64,000 bases of DNA from HK1 sp965215295. Its GTDB lineage: Bacteria > Pseudomonadota > Gammaproteobacteria > HK1. Both the position numbers and the translations under genes were made by a program. A model generated the notes under the pieces. It saw only the letters and a list, made by a program, of their open reading frames with translations, was not told the DNA's origin and searched no databases. Of this stretch, positions 44,495 to 53,611 are shown in pieces (position 1 is the first letter of the stretch; every line of letters starts with the position of its first letter). The stretch is from positions 3,534,001 through 3,598,000 of the forward strand of contig OZ244045.1 in assembly GCA_965215295.1 (NCBI GenBank), written 5' to 3'.

Positions 44495-45937
44495 ATGGAG
44501 GGTCATTCGATACATCCGACACGTTCGTCCGCGACACCCCTGGTCGTCGACGTCGACGGCACGCTGGTCGGCGGCGACCTGCTGATCGAAGGCGCCGCCC
44601 GGCTGCTCGCCGCCTCCCCCCTCAAGCTCCTCGGCGTTCTCTTCCGGCTCGCCGGGGGACGCGCGGCGCTCAAGCGCGGGGTCGCGCAGAAGGTTCCGCT
44701 CGCGCCGTCGACGCTGGTGCTGAACCCGGCGGTGCTCGACGAGATCACCGCCGCCAGGGCCGCGGGCCGCGAGGTCTGGCTGGCGTCGGCCGCCGACGAG
44801 CTGGCGGTCGCGCCGCTTGCCGAAGCCGTGGGCGCGACGGGCTTCCTCGCCTCCGACGGGCGCACCAATCTGGCCGGTGAGGCCAAGGCCGCCGCCCTGG
44901 TCGAGCGCTTCGGCGAGGGCGGGTTCGATTACGCCGGCAACGAGCGGCGCGACCTGGCGGTGTGGAGGCACGCGCGGCGCGCCATCGGCGTCGGCCTCCC
45001 GGCACGCCTCGCTCGGGAAGTGCGCGCGCTGGACGAAGACGTCCGGTTCCTTCCGGGGCTCGGGAGCGGTCCGCGCGACTGGCTCCGGGCATTGCGCCCC
45101 CACCAGTGGGTCAAGAACCTGCTGGTGTTCGTCCCTCTCGCCGCCGCGCACGAGACCGGCGCCGGACCGTACCTGACGGCGGCCGGGATGTTCGCGGCGC
45201 TGTCGGCCTGCGCATCGGGCGCGTACCTGCTCAACGACCTGCTCGATCTGCCCCACGACCGCGGACACGCGAGCAAGCACCGCCGCCCCATGGCGGCGGG
45301 GAAGGTGGCGCCGCTGCCGGCCATGGGTCTCGGCGCGGTGCTGGCGGCGGGCGGGCTCGCCCTCGCCTTCGAGCTTTCCTGGCCGGGAGGGCTCTGCGTG
45401 CTGCTCTACCTGATCCTGACCCTGGCCTACTCGCTGTCGCTGAAACGAAAGCTGTTCGTCGACGTGGTGACGCTCGGCCTGCTCTACATGGTGCGCGTCT
45501 TCGCCGGGGGGGTCGCGGTCGCGGTCACGCTGTCCCCGTGGTTCCTCGCCTTCTTCATGTTCGCGTTCTTCTCCCTGGCCATCGTCAAGCGCCAGGGCGA
45601 GCTGCAGAGGCTGTGCGAATCCGGCGACACCGCGGTCGAAGGACGCGGCTGGCGCATCGAGGACCTCCCGGTGCTGACGGCGTTCGGCGTGGCCGCCGGC
45701 CTTGCCTCGGTGATCGTCTTCGCCCTGTACGTCCAGAGTCCGGAAGTGAACGTGCTGTATGCCCGGCCGGAGTTTCTGTGGCTGATCTGCCCGTTGCTGG
45801 TCTACTGGCTGGGGCGCATGACGCTGCTCGCCAACCGCGGGGTCGTGGACGACGATCCGGTGGTGTTCACGCTGCGGGACCGCACGAGCTGGCTGACCGG
45901 CCTGGCGATGGCGGCCGCGTTCACCGCCGCGCTGTGA
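44495..45937 (+). CDS. HAD phosphatase-UbiA prenyltransferase fusion (polyprenyl-P phosphoribosyltransferase type)
   Basis: 480 residues. N-terminal HAD domain (about 1-185) with the nucleophile motif VVDVDGTLVGGD; C-terminal UbiA domain (about 195-480) with eight or so membrane helices and the Asp-rich motif LLNDLLDLPHDRGHASKHRR. UbiA members with this start (RALRPHQWVKNLLVFVPLAA) transfer phosphoribose from PRPP to polyprenyl phosphate, the first step to decaprenylphosphoryl arabinose in mycobacteria. The fused HAD could remove the 5-phosphate. DprE1, DprE2 and GtrA genes downstream support this. Overlaps the next gene by GTGA. Confidence 0.85.
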   Translation: MEGHSIHPTRSSATPLVVDVDGTLVGGDLLIEGAARLLAASPLKLLGVLFRLAGGRAALKRGVAQKVPLAPSTLVLNPAVLDEITAARAAGREVWLASAADELAVAPLAEAVGATGFLASDGRTNLAGEAKAAALVERFGEGGFDYAGNERRDLAVWRHARRAIGVGLPARLAREVRALDEDVRFLPGLGSGPRDWLRALRPHQWVKNLLVFVPLAAAHETGAGPYLTAAGMFAALSACASGAYLLNDLLDLPHDRGHASKHRRPMAAGKVAPLPAMGLGAVLAAGGLALAFELSWPGGLCVLLYLILTLAYSLSLKRKLFVDVVTLGLLYMVRVFAGGVAVAVTLSPWFLAFFMFAFFSLAIVKRQGELQRLCESGDTAVEGRGWRIEDLPVLTAFGVAAGLASVIVFALYVQSPEVNVLYARPEFLWLICPLLVYWLGRMTLLANRGVVDDDPVVFTLRDRTSWLTGLAMAAAFTAAL

Positions 45938-47592
45938 GTGAAGTACGAATCAACGCGATGTCGCCCGAGGCAGACCCGTTGACCGCATTGCCGGCACGCC
46001 TTCGGCCCGACCGCTTCACCCTGTTGATGATCGCCATCGCCGCACTGGGCGTTGTCCTCGTGCTGGGGCGCGTCACTTTCGGAGTGGTGCTGATCAGTGA
46101 TTCGGCGTGGCACATATCCGCCGCCCGGAGTCTGCTGGCCGGGGAAGAGCTCGTTGGAGCCCACGGATTCCTCTATTCTTCATGGCCTCCTCTCTACCCC
46201 CTGCTGCTGGCCGCGGCCAGCCTGGGAACGTTCGATCCAATCGATGTCGCCGGCCCCCTCAACGCCATCGTCTTCGGGCTGACCGTGTTCGTTGTGGGGC
46301 GGTACCTGCGGGACCGTCTGGAGTCTCGATTCCTGGCGGCATGGGGCTGTCTCGCGACGGCTCTGGCGGTCCCGCTGACGGAGTTGTCGTCGCAGGCGAT
46401 GTCCGAGATCCTGTTCATCCTGCTGATGACCCTCGCCCTGATCCGGACCGACCAGTTCCTGGTCGACGGCAGGTTCCGGACGCTGGTCTGGGCGGCGGTG
46501 TTCAGCGCGCTGGCCTGGCAGACCCGGTACATGGGGGGCGCCGTGCCGGTTTTCGTGGGGCTGCTGCTTCTCTTCCACCCCCGGGCGGGGGCCTCCGTGG
46601 CCCGGAGGGTGAGGCGCGTCACCGCCTATTTGCTGATCACGGCGGCGCCGATGGTCCTGTGGCTGTTGCGCAATCACTTGGCCACCGGAGCGTTCACCCG
46701 GCACTCGTCGCCCAGGGAAGACTATCCTCTGCCGATGATCCTGCGGGATGTATTCGACATCCTGTGGGGTTGGGCGCAGACTCATCCTGCCGTCTGGCTG
46801 GTGCCGTTGGCCTGCATTCTCGTCGTGGCGCCCTTCGTGGCGCAGCGGAGGCGCCTGACGGTTGCCGTTGCCGACTGGCGTCCTTTCTGGCTGTTCGGAG
46901 GCTTTGCGCTGACGTACTTCGTCCTGTTGATCGCGGCCATGGCTCTTCTGGTCGATATCTTCAGTCTGTTCAGGAGATATCTGATTCCACTGTACATCCC
47001 AATCATGATCGCCGGTGTGTTCGTGCTGGATCGTGTTCTCGACCATGAACGGGAGAAGAGGCTGCCGGGAAGCATCGGCAGCCTGCCGATCATTCGAACG
47101 ATGATGCCGGGAAAGAAGGGAAGCGTGCTGGCCGTCATCGTGATGATTGCTCTCTCCCTGGGGGTGGCGAGTCAGACAGTTCCGAACGTCTCCAGGATTG
47201 TCAAGGCAAGCCGTGGCGAGCTGGACCTCCGTTTCAATGAGCCACGCTGGGCCGGTTCCGAGACGATCCGGTACATCCAGGAGAACCTCGTTGCGGGCAT
47301 GACACATAGCAATGCAGTGTTGCCCATGGCGCTTCACGTTGGCAGAAACAGGCAAATGCGTCGTCATTATCGTCTATGGAAACGTCTCGAATTGCCGGAG
47401 GAAGAAGTGGAGCGGACGCCGGATGGCGCAAATGCGAATTATGTGGTTTGGTTCGACGAGTCGGACCAGAGTCGACACGACTATGACGATGCCGACTTGC
47501 GGCTGTTGCCTGGCCTGGAACTGGTCGCGGAGCTGGAAGACGGTGTCGTCTTCAAGGTGAACAGGGACGGTGTGCCCCGCTCGAACCCGTAA
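45934..47592 (+). CDS. GT39-like membrane glycosyltransferase, copy 1
   Basis: About 552 residues from GTG 45934, overlapping the UbiA stop (an ATG at 45958 is possible). Ten or more membrane helices with an acidic residue in the first periplasmic loop (SDSAWHISAARSLLAG) and SSWPPLYPLLLAAASL, the pattern of lipid-linked sugar transferases of the GT39/ArnT type. The C-terminal 120 residues are periplasmic. Paralogous to the next gene (same leader RPDRFTLL.IAIAALGV). Probably uses the polyprenyl-P sugar made by this locus (inference); acceptor unknown. Confidence 0.78.
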   Translation: MSEVRINAMSPEADPLTALPARLRPDRFTLLMIAIAALGVVLVLGRVTFGVVLISDSAWHISAARSLLAGEELVGAHGFLYSSWPPLYPLLLAAASLGTFDPIDVAGPLNAIVFGLTVFVVGRYLRDRLESRFLAAWGCLATALAVPLTELSSQAMSEILFILLMTLALIRTDQFLVDGRFRTLVWAAVFSALAWQTRYMGGAVPVFVGLLLLFHPRAGASVARRVRRVTAYLLITAAPMVLWLLRNHLATGAFTRHSSPREDYPLPMILRDVFDILWGWAQTHPAVWLVPLACILVVAPFVAQRRRLTVAVADWRPFWLFGGFALTYFVLLIAAMALLVDIFSLFRRYLIPLYIPIMIAGVFVLDRVLDHEREKRLPGSIGSLPIIRTMMPGKKGSVLAVIVMIALSLGVASQTVPNVSRIVKASRGELDLRFNEPRWAGSETIRYIQENLVAGMTHSNAVLPMALHVGRNRQMRRHYRLWKRLELPEEEVERTPDGANANYVVWFDESDQSRHDYDDADLRLLPGLELVAELEDGVVFKVNRDGVPRSNP

Positions 47593-47628
47593 CGGTCGGC
47601 GCTTGCATCCGATGGCTGGCACGCCGTG

Positions 47629-47700
47629 ATGGGCGTCGCGGGTTCGGGCTCGGGTCCGGCGCCGGCCCTGCGCCACGGCGCGTCCGCCGCCGCGCCGTGA
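47629..47700 (+). pseudogene. Relic of the 5' end of gtrA
   Basis: MGVAGSGSGPAPALRHGASA and a few more residues match the start of GtrA at 49455 (MGVAGSGPALALRYGAFAAL), including 40 bases of identical leader (GCTTGCA.CCGATGG..). The end, GCCGCCGCGCCGTGA, resembles the 3' end of the UbiA gene (GCCGCGCTGTGA). So the relic joins gtrA start to ubiA end, the junction of a tandem duplication. Confidence 0.82.
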
Positions 47701-49418
47701 TGGAACGCCGGGGCGCGACCGACGCGATGTTGCCCGAGGCACCTCCGGTGAAGGTATCGCCGGCGCGCTTTCGGCCCGACCGCTTCACCCTGTTGATAAT
47801 CGCCATCGCCGCACTGGGCGTTGCCCTGATGCTGGGGCGCGCATTCACCTTCGGAGCGACACTGAGCCCGGATTCGGCGCAATACATTGCCGCCGCCCGG
47901 AACCTGCTGAGCGGAGAAGGTCTTCTCAGAATCGATGGACAGCCTTCCATCGCATGGCCTCCTCTCTACCCCTTGCTGCTGGCCGCGGCCAGCCTGGGGC
48001 GGTTCGATCCGCTCGCCGTTGCCGGTCCTCTCAACGCAGTCCTCTTCGGACTGACCGTATTCACCGCGGGGCGGTACCTGCGGCACCGTCTGGAGTCCCG
48101 ATTCCTGGCGGCATGGGGCTGTCTCGCGACGGCTTTGGCGGCCCCCCTGCTCACGTGGTCGTCGTTCGCGCTCTCCGAATCCCTGTTCATCCTGCTGGTG
48201 ACCCTCGCCCTGGTCCGGACCGACAGGTTCCTGACCGAGGGCGGGACCCGGGCGCTGGTCTGGGCGGCGGTGTTCAGCGCTCTGGCCTGGCAGACCCGGT
48301 ACATCGGGGTGGCCGTGCCGGTTTTCGTGGGGCTGCTGCTTCTCTTCCACCCTCGGGCGGGGGCCTCCATGGCCCGGAGGGTGAGATGTGTCACGGCTTA
48401 CTCACTGATCGTGGCGGTGCCGATGGCGCTGTGGCTGCTGCGCAACCTCTTGTCCACCGGAGAACTCACCATGCACTCGCCGCCCAGAGGCTACCCTGTG
48501 TCGATGATGCTGCGGGATGTTGTCAGGACCCTGTGGAGCTGGGCGCAGGCCGAGCCGTGTGGATTCCTCAGGCTGCCTTGGTGGCCTCTCTTCGACAGAG
48601 CCGTATTTGCGCTGCTGGCGACAACCGCCGCGTTGCTGGCGCCGGTCGGCTGCATTCTGATCGGAGAGCAATGGAAGCGACGGACAGTTGCCCGTTGGCG
48701 CCCTCTCTGGCTGTTCGGCGGTTTTGCGCTGACGTACGTCGTCCTGCTCATCGTGGTCATATCGCTTCTGGTCGGGGTCTTTATGGGGAAAGCGGTTTGG
48801 CCGAGATACCTGTCTCCGCTGTATGTCCCTCTCCTGATGGCCGGAGTGTTCGTACTGGACCGCATTCTCGGCTACGAACGGGAGAGGAGGCTTTTGGGAA
48901 ACGTCGGCAGCCTGCCGATCGTTCGAACGATGGTGCCGGGAAGGAAAGGAAGCGTGCTGGTCGCCATCGTGACGATCGTTCTCTCCCTGGGAGCGGTGAG
49001 GCAGGCAGTTCCGGCCGCCTCCGTCATCATGGTCGGAAACTGCCACCGCCAGTACCTCGGCTTCAACGGGCCACGCTGGGTCGGTTCCGAGGTGCTGCGA
49101 TACGTCCGCACGAGTCCCGTTGCGGGAGAGATATACAGCAACGCACCGTGGCCCTTGTCTCTTCACAATGGCGGAAAGGGCGGAAAGAACATGAATCGCC
49201 ATCATGCTCTCTGGAGCTCCCGCACCGCGTTGGAGAGGCAGTTTGCGGAACGGATCCCGGATGGCGCATACGTGATCTGGTTCGATCACTACGACCGCCA
49301 TCATGACTACGGTGAGTCCGACTTGTGGCGATTGCCGGACCTGGAACCGGTGGCGGAGCTGGCGGACGGTGTCGTCTTCAAGGTGACCAGGGACGATGTG
49401 CCCCGCTCGAGCCCGTAA
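47697..49418 (+). CDS. GT39-like membrane glycosyltransferase, copy 2
   Basis: 573 residues from GTG 47697 (ATG 47700 also possible). Same architecture as copy 1: SPDSAQYIAAARNLLSGEGL, IAWPPLYPLLLAAASLGRFD, YIGVAVPVFVGLLLLFHPRA. It differs mainly in the central loop (extra segment LRLPWWPLFDRAVFALLATT) and in the C-terminal periplasmic part, so the acceptor may differ. Its start overlaps the stop of the gtrA relic as copy 1 overlaps UbiA. Confidence 0.78.
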   Translation: MMERRGATDAMLPEAPPVKVSPARFRPDRFTLLIIAIAALGVALMLGRAFTFGATLSPDSAQYIAAARNLLSGEGLLRIDGQPSIAWPPLYPLLLAAASLGRFDPLAVAGPLNAVLFGLTVFTAGRYLRHRLESRFLAAWGCLATALAAPLLTWSSFALSESLFILLVTLALVRTDRFLTEGGTRALVWAAVFSALAWQTRYIGVAVPVFVGLLLLFHPRAGASMARRVRCVTAYSLIVAVPMALWLLRNLLSTGELTMHSPPRGYPVSMMLRDVVRTLWSWAQAEPCGFLRLPWWPLFDRAVFALLATTAALLAPVGCILIGEQWKRRTVARWRPLWLFGGFALTYVVLLIVVISLLVGVFMGKAVWPRYLSPLYVPLLMAGVFVLDRILGYERERRLLGNVGSLPIVRTMVPGRKGSVLVAIVTIVLSLGAVRQAVPAASVIMVGNCHRQYLGFNGPRWVGSEVLRYVRTSPVAGEIYSNAPWPLSLHNGGKGGKNMNRHHALWSSRTALERQFAERIPDGAYVIWFDHYDRHHDYGESDLWRLPDLEPVAELADGVVFKVTRDDVPRSSP

Positions 49419-49454
49419 CGGTCGCCGCTTGCAACCGATGGCCGACACGCCGTG

Positions 49455-49877
49455 ATGGGCGTCGCGGGCTCGGGTCCGGCGCTGGCCCTGCGCTATGGCG
49501 CGTTCGCCGCGCTGGCCACGGCGGTCAACGTCGCGACGCAGGCCCTGAGCCTCGTGCTGTATGCCGGCCGCCACGAGCTGTACGTGGCGATGGCGGCGGG
49601 TACCCTCACCGGCCTGCTTGCCAAGTACGCGCTCGACCGCCGCTGGATCTTCCGTGGCCCGTCCGCCTCGCTGCGCGGTCGTTCGCGGGAGTTCGTCCTG
49701 TATGCGCTGACGGGCGCGCTGACGACCTGCATTTTCTGGGCGACGGAGCTGGCGTTCGCGGCCATGGGCGATGCGCGCTGGCTGCCCTTCGCGGGGGCCG
49801 CTCTCGGACTGTCCGCCGGCTATGCGATCAAGTACCGGCTGGACCGGCGTTTCGTCTTCCGGGGAGCCGTGGCATGA
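49455..49877 (+). CDS. GtrA-family membrane protein
   Basis: 140 residues with four membrane helices (RYGAFAALATAVNVATQALS; FVLYALTGALTTCIFWATEL) and KYRLDRRFVFRG at the end, as in GtrA proteins. Such proteins are thought to move lipid-linked sugars across the membrane or recruit transferases; a GtrA-like protein sits next to dprE1/dprE2 in mycobacteria as well. It overlaps dprE1 by ATGA. Confidence 0.87.
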   Translation: MGVAGSGPALALRYGAFAALATAVNVATQALSLVLYAGRHELYVAMAAGTLTGLLAKYALDRRWIFRGPSASLRGRSREFVLYALTGALTTCIFWATELAFAAMGDARWLPFAGAALGLSAGYAIKYRLDRRFVFRGAVA

Positions 49878-51205
49878 AGCTCTCCGGCTGGGGCCGGTAT
49901 CCGGTGCTCGACTGCCGGGTCGAACGCCTTCGCGAGGGCGAGGCGTTGCCCGCCCTGCTCCGCCGCGGCGATACCCTCATCGCCCGCGGCAACGGCCGTT
50001 CCTATGGCGACGCCGCGCTCAACCCGGACCTGACGCTCTCCATGCTCGGGATGGACCGGATGCAGGCGTTCGACGCGAAGACGGGCCTGTTGACCTGCGA
50101 GGCCGGCGTGCTGCTCGCCGACATCCTGGACACCTTCGTGCCGCGGGGCTGGTTTCCGCCGGTGGTGCCGGGAACCAGGTTCGTCACCGTCGGTGGCATG
50201 ATCGCCGCGGACGTGCACGGCAAGAACCATCACCGCGACGGGTCCTTCGGCGCGCACGTCGAATCGCTGGTTCTGGCCACCGCGGACGGTGAAGTCCGGA
50301 CGTGCAGCCGTACGGAACACGCCGGCCTCTTTCGGGCCACCGTCGGCGGGATGGGGCTGACCGGGGTGATCCTCTCCGCGAGCTTCCGGCTGCAACCGAT
50401 CGAGACCGTCTTCGTGATGGAGGAGACCTTGGCCACGCAGGACCTCGACGAAACCATGACCTTGTTCGAGACGTCCCACGAGTGGCCCTGGAGCGTTGCC
50501 TGGCTCGACTGTCTGGCGCAAGGCGCGAAGCTGGGCCGTGCGGCGATGATGCGCGGCGCATTCATGGACCGCGCCGCGCTGCCGTCGCGGCTCGCCTCCG
50601 ATCCCCTGCGCCCGGCGCCCGCGGGCAAGCTCGCGGTTCCGATCGATGCGCCGTCCGTTCTGCTCAACCGCTTTTCGATCGGTCTCTTCAACGAGCTGTA
50701 TTACCGACGCGTGCGTGCGCGCGCCGGGACCCGGCTGGTCCATTTCGATTCGTTCTTCTTTCCCCAGGATCGGGTCCGGGCGTGGAACCGCCTCTACGGG
50801 CGGCGGGGATTCGTCCAGCACCAGTGCGTGCTGCCCAAAAGCGGGGGCCTTTCCGGGATCACGGCCCTGCTGGAACGCATGGCCGCCGGGGGACAGGGTT
50901 CGTTCCTCGCGGTGCTCAAGCTGTTCGGCCCCGCCGGAGACGGGCTGATGTCGTTCCCCATGGAAGGCCATACCCTCGCGCTCGATTTCCCGATGCGCAA
51001 CGGCACGCTGGCGTTGCTCGACGAGCTCGACGAGATCGCCCATCGCCACGGCGGGCGGGTCTATCTCGCCAAGGACGCCCGCTGCGCGCCGGAGCGGATA
51101 CGCGAGGGCTATCCGCGCCTCGACGCCTTCAAGGCGGTCCGCGCCGAGACGGCCGGGACGCGGCCCGGGTTCGCCTCCGCCCTGTCGCGGCGACTGGAGT
51201 TGTGA
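49874..51205 (+). CDS. dprE1: DprE1-like FAD oxidase (polyprenylphosphoryl-ribose oxidase)
   Basis: 443 residues. FAD-binding domain with ARGNGRSYGDAALN and PGTRFVTVGGMIAADVHGKN; C-terminal substrate domain ending RVYLAKDARCAPERIREGYP with the active-site lysine. DprE1 oxidises the 2-hydroxyl of polyprenyl-phosphoryl ribose, and DprE2 reduces the ketone to give arabinose. The segment equivalent to the mycobacterial NICVDFP reads HTLALDFP, so the cysteine there is alanine. Coupled to GtrA upstream. Confidence 0.88.
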   Translation: MKLSGWGRYPVLDCRVERLREGEALPALLRRGDTLIARGNGRSYGDAALNPDLTLSMLGMDRMQAFDAKTGLLTCEAGVLLADILDTFVPRGWFPPVVPGTRFVTVGGMIAADVHGKNHHRDGSFGAHVESLVLATADGEVRTCSRTEHAGLFRATVGGMGLTGVILSASFRLQPIETVFVMEETLATQDLDETMTLFETSHEWPWSVAWLDCLAQGAKLGRAAMMRGAFMDRAALPSRLASDPLRPAPAGKLAVPIDAPSVLLNRFSIGLFNELYYRRVRARAGTRLVHFDSFFFPQDRVRAWNRLYGRRGFVQHQCVLPKSGGLSGITALLERMAAGGQGSFLAVLKLFGPAGDGLMSFPMEGHTLALDFPMRNGTLALLDELDEIAHRHGGRVYLAKDARCAPERIREGYPRLDAFKAVRAETAGTRPGFASALSRRLEL

Positions 51206-51214
51206 GAGGGAACT

Positions 51215-53611
51215 GTGACGGGACTTGCGAAAAGGGACCTGGTCCGGGGCGCGGGAGTCGCGCTGTCGTTCCTGCCGTGGCTGGGGCTGCTGGGCTGGCT
51301 CTCGGCCGTCGCCTGGTTCCTCTGCGACGATGCCTTCATCAGCTTCCGCTACGCCCGCAACCTGCTGGAGGGTCACGGGCTGGTGTTCAACCCCGGCGAG
51401 TACGTCGAGGGCTACACCAACTTCCTGTGGGTGCTGGAGCTGGCGGCGCTGTGGGGGGTGCTGGGGATTCCCCCGGAGCGGGCGGCGCCGTGGCTGTCGG
51501 TGGCGTGCACGGTCGGGGTGGTCGCGGTGCTGGGGGTGTGGCTGGCCCGTGTGCCGGGGGTGGGCCATCGGTGGCTGGTCGCCTGGATGGCGTTCGGGTT
51601 GCTGTGCACCAGCGCGACGTTCGCGGTGTGGACCTCGGGCGGGGGGTTGGAGACGCGGCAGTTCACTCTGTTCATGGTGTTGGCGGTGGTGTGTCTGAGC
51701 CTGTGGCGCTCGGGGCGTCGGGGACTGGTGGCGGCGTCGCTGAGTCTGGCGCTGGCGGCGTGGACCCGGCCCGAGGGGCTGCTGACGGGGCTGGTGTGCA
51801 TCGGCTGGTTCGCCGCGCAGACGATGGCGGACGCCGGGCGTTTGCGGCCGGACTGGAGGCGGCTGGCGTGGCTGGCGGCGCCGTTCGTGGTGCTGGTGGC
51901 GGCCCACTACGTGTTCCGCTACGCCTACTACGGGGAGTGGTTGCCGAACACGTACTACGCGAAGCACGTGCGGCCGTGGTACGAGTCGGGGTTTCGCTAC
52001 CTGTGGGCGGCGGCGCTGGAGACGGGGCTGTACCTGCTGCTGCCCTTGGCGGCGGTGGCGGCGCGCGAGCGCTGGCGGTCGCACCGGGACGGGGCGTTCG
52101 CGCTGCCGCTCCTTCTGATGGGCGTCCACATGGTCTACGTGATGCGGATTGGCGGGGACCATTTCGAATACCGGCCGCTGGACTTCTACTGGCCGCTGCT
52201 GGCGTTCCCCGCAGCGGTGGGGGTCGTGCACCTCGGCTCGCGCCTGGCCGCCGGTCGTTGGCGCCCCCGTCTTCCCGGGCTGGGCGCACGGGCCTGGGCG
52301 GTGGCCGTCTTCGTGCCGGTGCTGTTCTATGCCGGCGCGATCCAGGGCGCGTTGCTGTTCGAGGGCGCTGCGACACGCGAGCACATTATCAGGCAGCATA
52401 TGGAATTGGATGATGAAAACGCCGGGTGGCTGCTGGCCGCTCCGGGAATGCCGATGCTCGTCGCCATCTCCAACGACCTGCGACGCCAATCCGTCTATCA
52501 ACTCGTTGCTGTGCCCTTTTTTCGACACCGCTCGGGCGCCGCACCCCGAATTCGAGCGTACGAGGGCTACGAGCACATGGAGCGGGGCTTGATTCCTGCG
52601 GACGCGTTGATGGACTCGACAGGGATTTACGCCTCAGGGATTGGCATTCGGTTTTACTATCTTCCGGATCTGAAAGTCATCGACAGATTCGGCTTGACCG
52701 ATGCCACCATAGCCCGCAGCCCGGTCGCCGAAGCCAATCATGAACGCCTCATGGCCCATGACCGGCGACCGCCGCCGGGATACCTCGAAGAGCGGGGCGT
52801 CAACATCACCGTACATCCCGTGGCGCGCAGTCGATTGAAGGCGTTCATGCGGGCGCAGTATGCCGTGCAGTTCGGACCGGAGTCGTGGATGCCTTTCGAT
52901 GCGCCGGACGAGGAGTGGGTTCTCGACCGTTTTGCCGGGCGAAGCCTGCACGTGCGAGACATGCGATACGCCCGTCTGTCCTGGGAGGAGGCGGCTCCGG
53001 ACTTCGACTACCGCTCGGGGGACCTGGGGTTCGTGGTGGATCGATCTGTTCCCCCATGGCCCCGAGTGCAGGCGTTTGCCAGGAATTGCGCACCGGACGA
53101 GCTGCTGGTATGGCCCTGGTCGAACGAAGAGACGGACGAACCGGCACTCCAGCGCTGGACGGTCAACGAGACGGGGCTGTGCCGGGCCACCGCCGCAACG
53201 CCTCCGGAGTGGGCCCGGTCGGTCGTCGACGACCCGTCCCGGCTGGAAGAGGTCGAGCGGGCGAGGACAGCCGCCCTCCGCTCGGTGTTCGACGTCTACC
53301 TGCTGGGGAAGCGCCTGATGTACTTCAGGCAGCCATGCCGTCCGGACGACGACGACGCGCGATTCTTCCTGCACGTGGTTCCGGTCGATGAGCGTGATCT
53401 TCCCGGTGGGCGCCGGCAGTACGGTTTCGACAATCTGGACTTCGGGATGGAAGAGCACACGAGGGCCGGCGAGCGTTGCACGGCGGTGCGCACACTGCCG
53501 GACTATCCCGTCGCGGAAATCCGCACCGGCCAGTTCACCGGCGAGGGCCGGCTCTGGGAGGGCGCTGTCGTCGTCGCCGGCCCCGGAGGCGAAGGGAGGC
53601 CCTCGCCATGA
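51215..53611 (+). CDS. Large GT-C glycosyltransferase, copy 1
   Basis: 798 residues, GTG start with GAGAGGGAACT upstream. About ten membrane helices (1-400), with the GT-C acidic pair D38-D39 in FLCDDAFISFRYARNLLEGH and the following VFNPGEYVEGYTNFLWVLEL, a pattern shared with arabinofuranosyl- and mannosyltransferases that use polyprenyl-P sugars. The C-terminal half (400-798) is periplasmic, ending GRRQYGFDNLDFGMEEHT. Residues about 395-480 differ most from the other two copies. Its stop overlaps dprE2. Likely adds arabinose to a cell-surface acceptor (inference). Confidence 0.8.
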   Translation: MTGLAKRDLVRGAGVALSFLPWLGLLGWLSAVAWFLCDDAFISFRYARNLLEGHGLVFNPGEYVEGYTNFLWVLELAALWGVLGIPPERAAPWLSVACTVGVVAVLGVWLARVPGVGHRWLVAWMAFGLLCTSATFAVWTSGGGLETRQFTLFMVLAVVCLSLWRSGRRGLVAASLSLALAAWTRPEGLLTGLVCIGWFAAQTMADAGRLRPDWRRLAWLAAPFVVLVAAHYVFRYAYYGEWLPNTYYAKHVRPWYESGFRYLWAAALETGLYLLLPLAAVAARERWRSHRDGAFALPLLLMGVHMVYVMRIGGDHFEYRPLDFYWPLLAFPAAVGVVHLGSRLAAGRWRPRLPGLGARAWAVAVFVPVLFYAGAIQGALLFEGAATREHIIRQHMELDDENAGWLLAAPGMPMLVAISNDLRRQSVYQLVAVPFFRHRSGAAPRIRAYEGYEHMERGLIPADALMDSTGIYASGIGIRFYYLPDLKVIDRFGLTDATIARSPVAEANHERLMAHDRRPPPGYLEERGVNITVHPVARSRLKAFMRAQYAVQFGPESWMPFDAPDEEWVLDRFAGRSLHVRDMRYARLSWEEAAPDFDYRSGDLGFVVDRSVPPWPRVQAFARNCAPDELLVWPWSNEETDEPALQRWTVNETGLCRATAATPPEWARSVVDDPSRLEEVERARTAALRSVFDVYLLGKRLMYFRQPCRPDDDDARFFLHVVPVDERDLPGGRRQYGFDNLDFGMEEHTRAGERCTAVRTLPDYPVAEIRTGQFTGEGRLWEGAVVVAGPGGEGRPSP

